NCBI GenBank assembly: GCA_963811895.1
Contig: CAWETE010000004.1
Location: forward strand, 1 to 64,000
From: DASSUW01 sp963811895
GTDB taxonomy: Bacteria; Actinomycetota; Thermoleophilia; Solirubrobacterales; Solirubrobacteraceae
Direction: 5' to 3'
DNA length: 64,000 nucleotides
The notes under the pieces are model-generated. The model ran no database searches and was not told where the DNA came from. It saw nothing but the letters and a program-made list of their open reading frames with translations. Of this stretch, positions 63,347-64,000 are shown piece by piece. Each line of letters starts with the position of its first letter. Within the stretch, counting starts at the first letter, position 1. The translations under genes and the position numbers were made by a program.

Positions 63347-64000
63347 TTAGAGCACCTTCTCGACGAGCGCCGCGCGGCGCGACTCCACGAAGATGATCAC
63401 CCGGTCGCCGGCCAGGAGCTGGTCGGTGCCGTGCGGGAAGAGCACCCGGCCGTCGCGGATGATGGCCCCGATCACCGATCCGGTCTGCGGCAGGTCGTCG
63501 AAGTTGCGGTTGGCCAGCTCGGAGTCGTCGCGCACGGTGAGGTCGAGGATCTCGAAGCGGTCGTCGTCGAGCATCGCGATCTGGCGGATGCGCGGGTCGT
63601 GCGCGAAGCGCACGAGCTCCTCGGCGATCACCTGGCGCGGGTTGATGGCGACGTCGACGCCGCCGCGCTCGTAGACCGACACGGCGCCGGGGTCGTGCGC
63701 CAGCGCGATGGTCAGGCGGACGCCGTGGACGCGCGACTGCACCGCCGCGTAGAGGTTCTTGGCGTCGTCGTTGAGGCAGAACACGGCCGCCGACGCGCGC
63801 CCGATCCGCTCGCGCTCGAGGAACTCGGGGTCGAACGCGTGGGCGCAGAACACGCGCGCCTCCGGCAGCGCCTCGGCCGCCTCGAGCGCGCGGTGCGAGT
63901 CGGAGTCGACGAGCCGCACGCGGACGTCGCGGCCCAGCAGCACGCGGGCGATCGTCGAGCCCATCCGCCCGGCGCCGAAGACGACGAGGTCGTCGACCTG
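63347..64000 (-). CDS. trkA: Potassium uptake regulator TrkA (partial, runs off the right edge)
   Basis: At least 217 residues are present; the frame is open to the window edge. DLVVFGAGRMGSTIARVL is the NAD-binding Rossmann motif of an RCK domain, and TVRDDSELANRNFDDLPQTG to DQLLAGDRVIIFVESRR is the TrkA-C domain. It binds NAD(H) or ATP and gates TrkH. A stop and four bases separate it from trkH, one operon. Confidence 0.9.
   Translation of the reverse strand, partial: QVDDLVVFGAGRMGSTIARVLLGRDVRVRLVDSDSHRALEAAEALPEARVFCAHAFDPEFLERERIGRASAAVFCLNDDAKNLYAAVQSRVHGVRLTIALAHDPGAVSVYERGGVDVAINPRQVIAEELVRFAHDPRIRQIAMLDDDRFEILDLTVRDDSELANRNFDDLPQTGSVIGAIIRDGRVLFPHGTDQLLAGDRVIIFVESRRAALVEKVL

Overview
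The window is a stretch of very GC-rich chromosome from an actinobacterium. Four things point to class Thermoleophilia (Solirubrobacter/Conexibacter-like), though no rRNA or marker gene is present to prove it: several very large ATPase-LuxR regulators, a DUF3618/holin-family/YihY envelope cluster, secreted beta-helix proteins ending in a DAGAVE motif, and frequent GTG/TTG starts with 4-base overlaps. I see no prophage, plasmid backbone, CRISPR array or insertion sequence.

Layout. 0.2-6.9 kb: an interrupted amidase, a heavily interrupted LuxR-ATPase, small exported or unknown proteins, and a TetR-GAF-PP2C phosphatase fusion. 7.0-10.3 kb: an envelope-stress-like group (DUF3618, holin-family, YtxH-like, YihY, CBS pair). 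10.4-19.5 kb: a redox and detoxification segment (zinc ribbon, flavin disulfide reductase-like protein, VOC protein, large LuxR regulator, crotonase remnant, epoxide hydrolase, LOG protein, phosphoribosyltransferase). Three genes here carry the same 30-base element about 50-56 bases before their starts and may be one regulon. 19.4-23.2 kb: a two-component locus with a twin-GAF kinase, a response regulator, a lone receiver and a small exported protein. 23.3-31.1 kb: LysR with a lysyl-oxidase-like protein, USP, class F-like sortase and an array of secreted proteins. 31.2-41.6 kb: a second epoxide hydrolase, an orphan ParA overlapping a CHAD protein, an archaeal-looking PurD, a third LuxR-ATPase, an MFS exporter and tRNA-His. 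42.3-57.7 kb: a near-complete purine/ureide catabolic cluster. 57.7-64 kb: an orphan kinase, a cupin, a copper protein that looks like a PHM-type monooxygenase fused to a cupredoxin, and trkH-trkA running off the right edge.

The purine cluster has the clearest logic. Xanthine dehydrogenase-type subunits, an 8-oxoguanine deaminase-like enzyme and adenine deaminase feed oxopurines to urate. Uricase, HIU hydrolase and OHCU decarboxylase then make allantoin, and allantoinase plus an allantoate-type amidohydrolase open it. An NCS2 permease and a peptide-type binding lipoprotein give uptake. No PucR-type regulator, XdhC-type maturation factor or ureidoglycolate enzyme lies in the window.

Many genes are broken by single-base frameshifts, while long blocks (about 17.4-30.5 and 41.6-53.9 kb) are clean. 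Of about 18 breaks I could resolve by reading both frames, about 13 look like one-base insertions. That suggests sequencing error more than decay, so interrupted genes below are given their full inferred extent.
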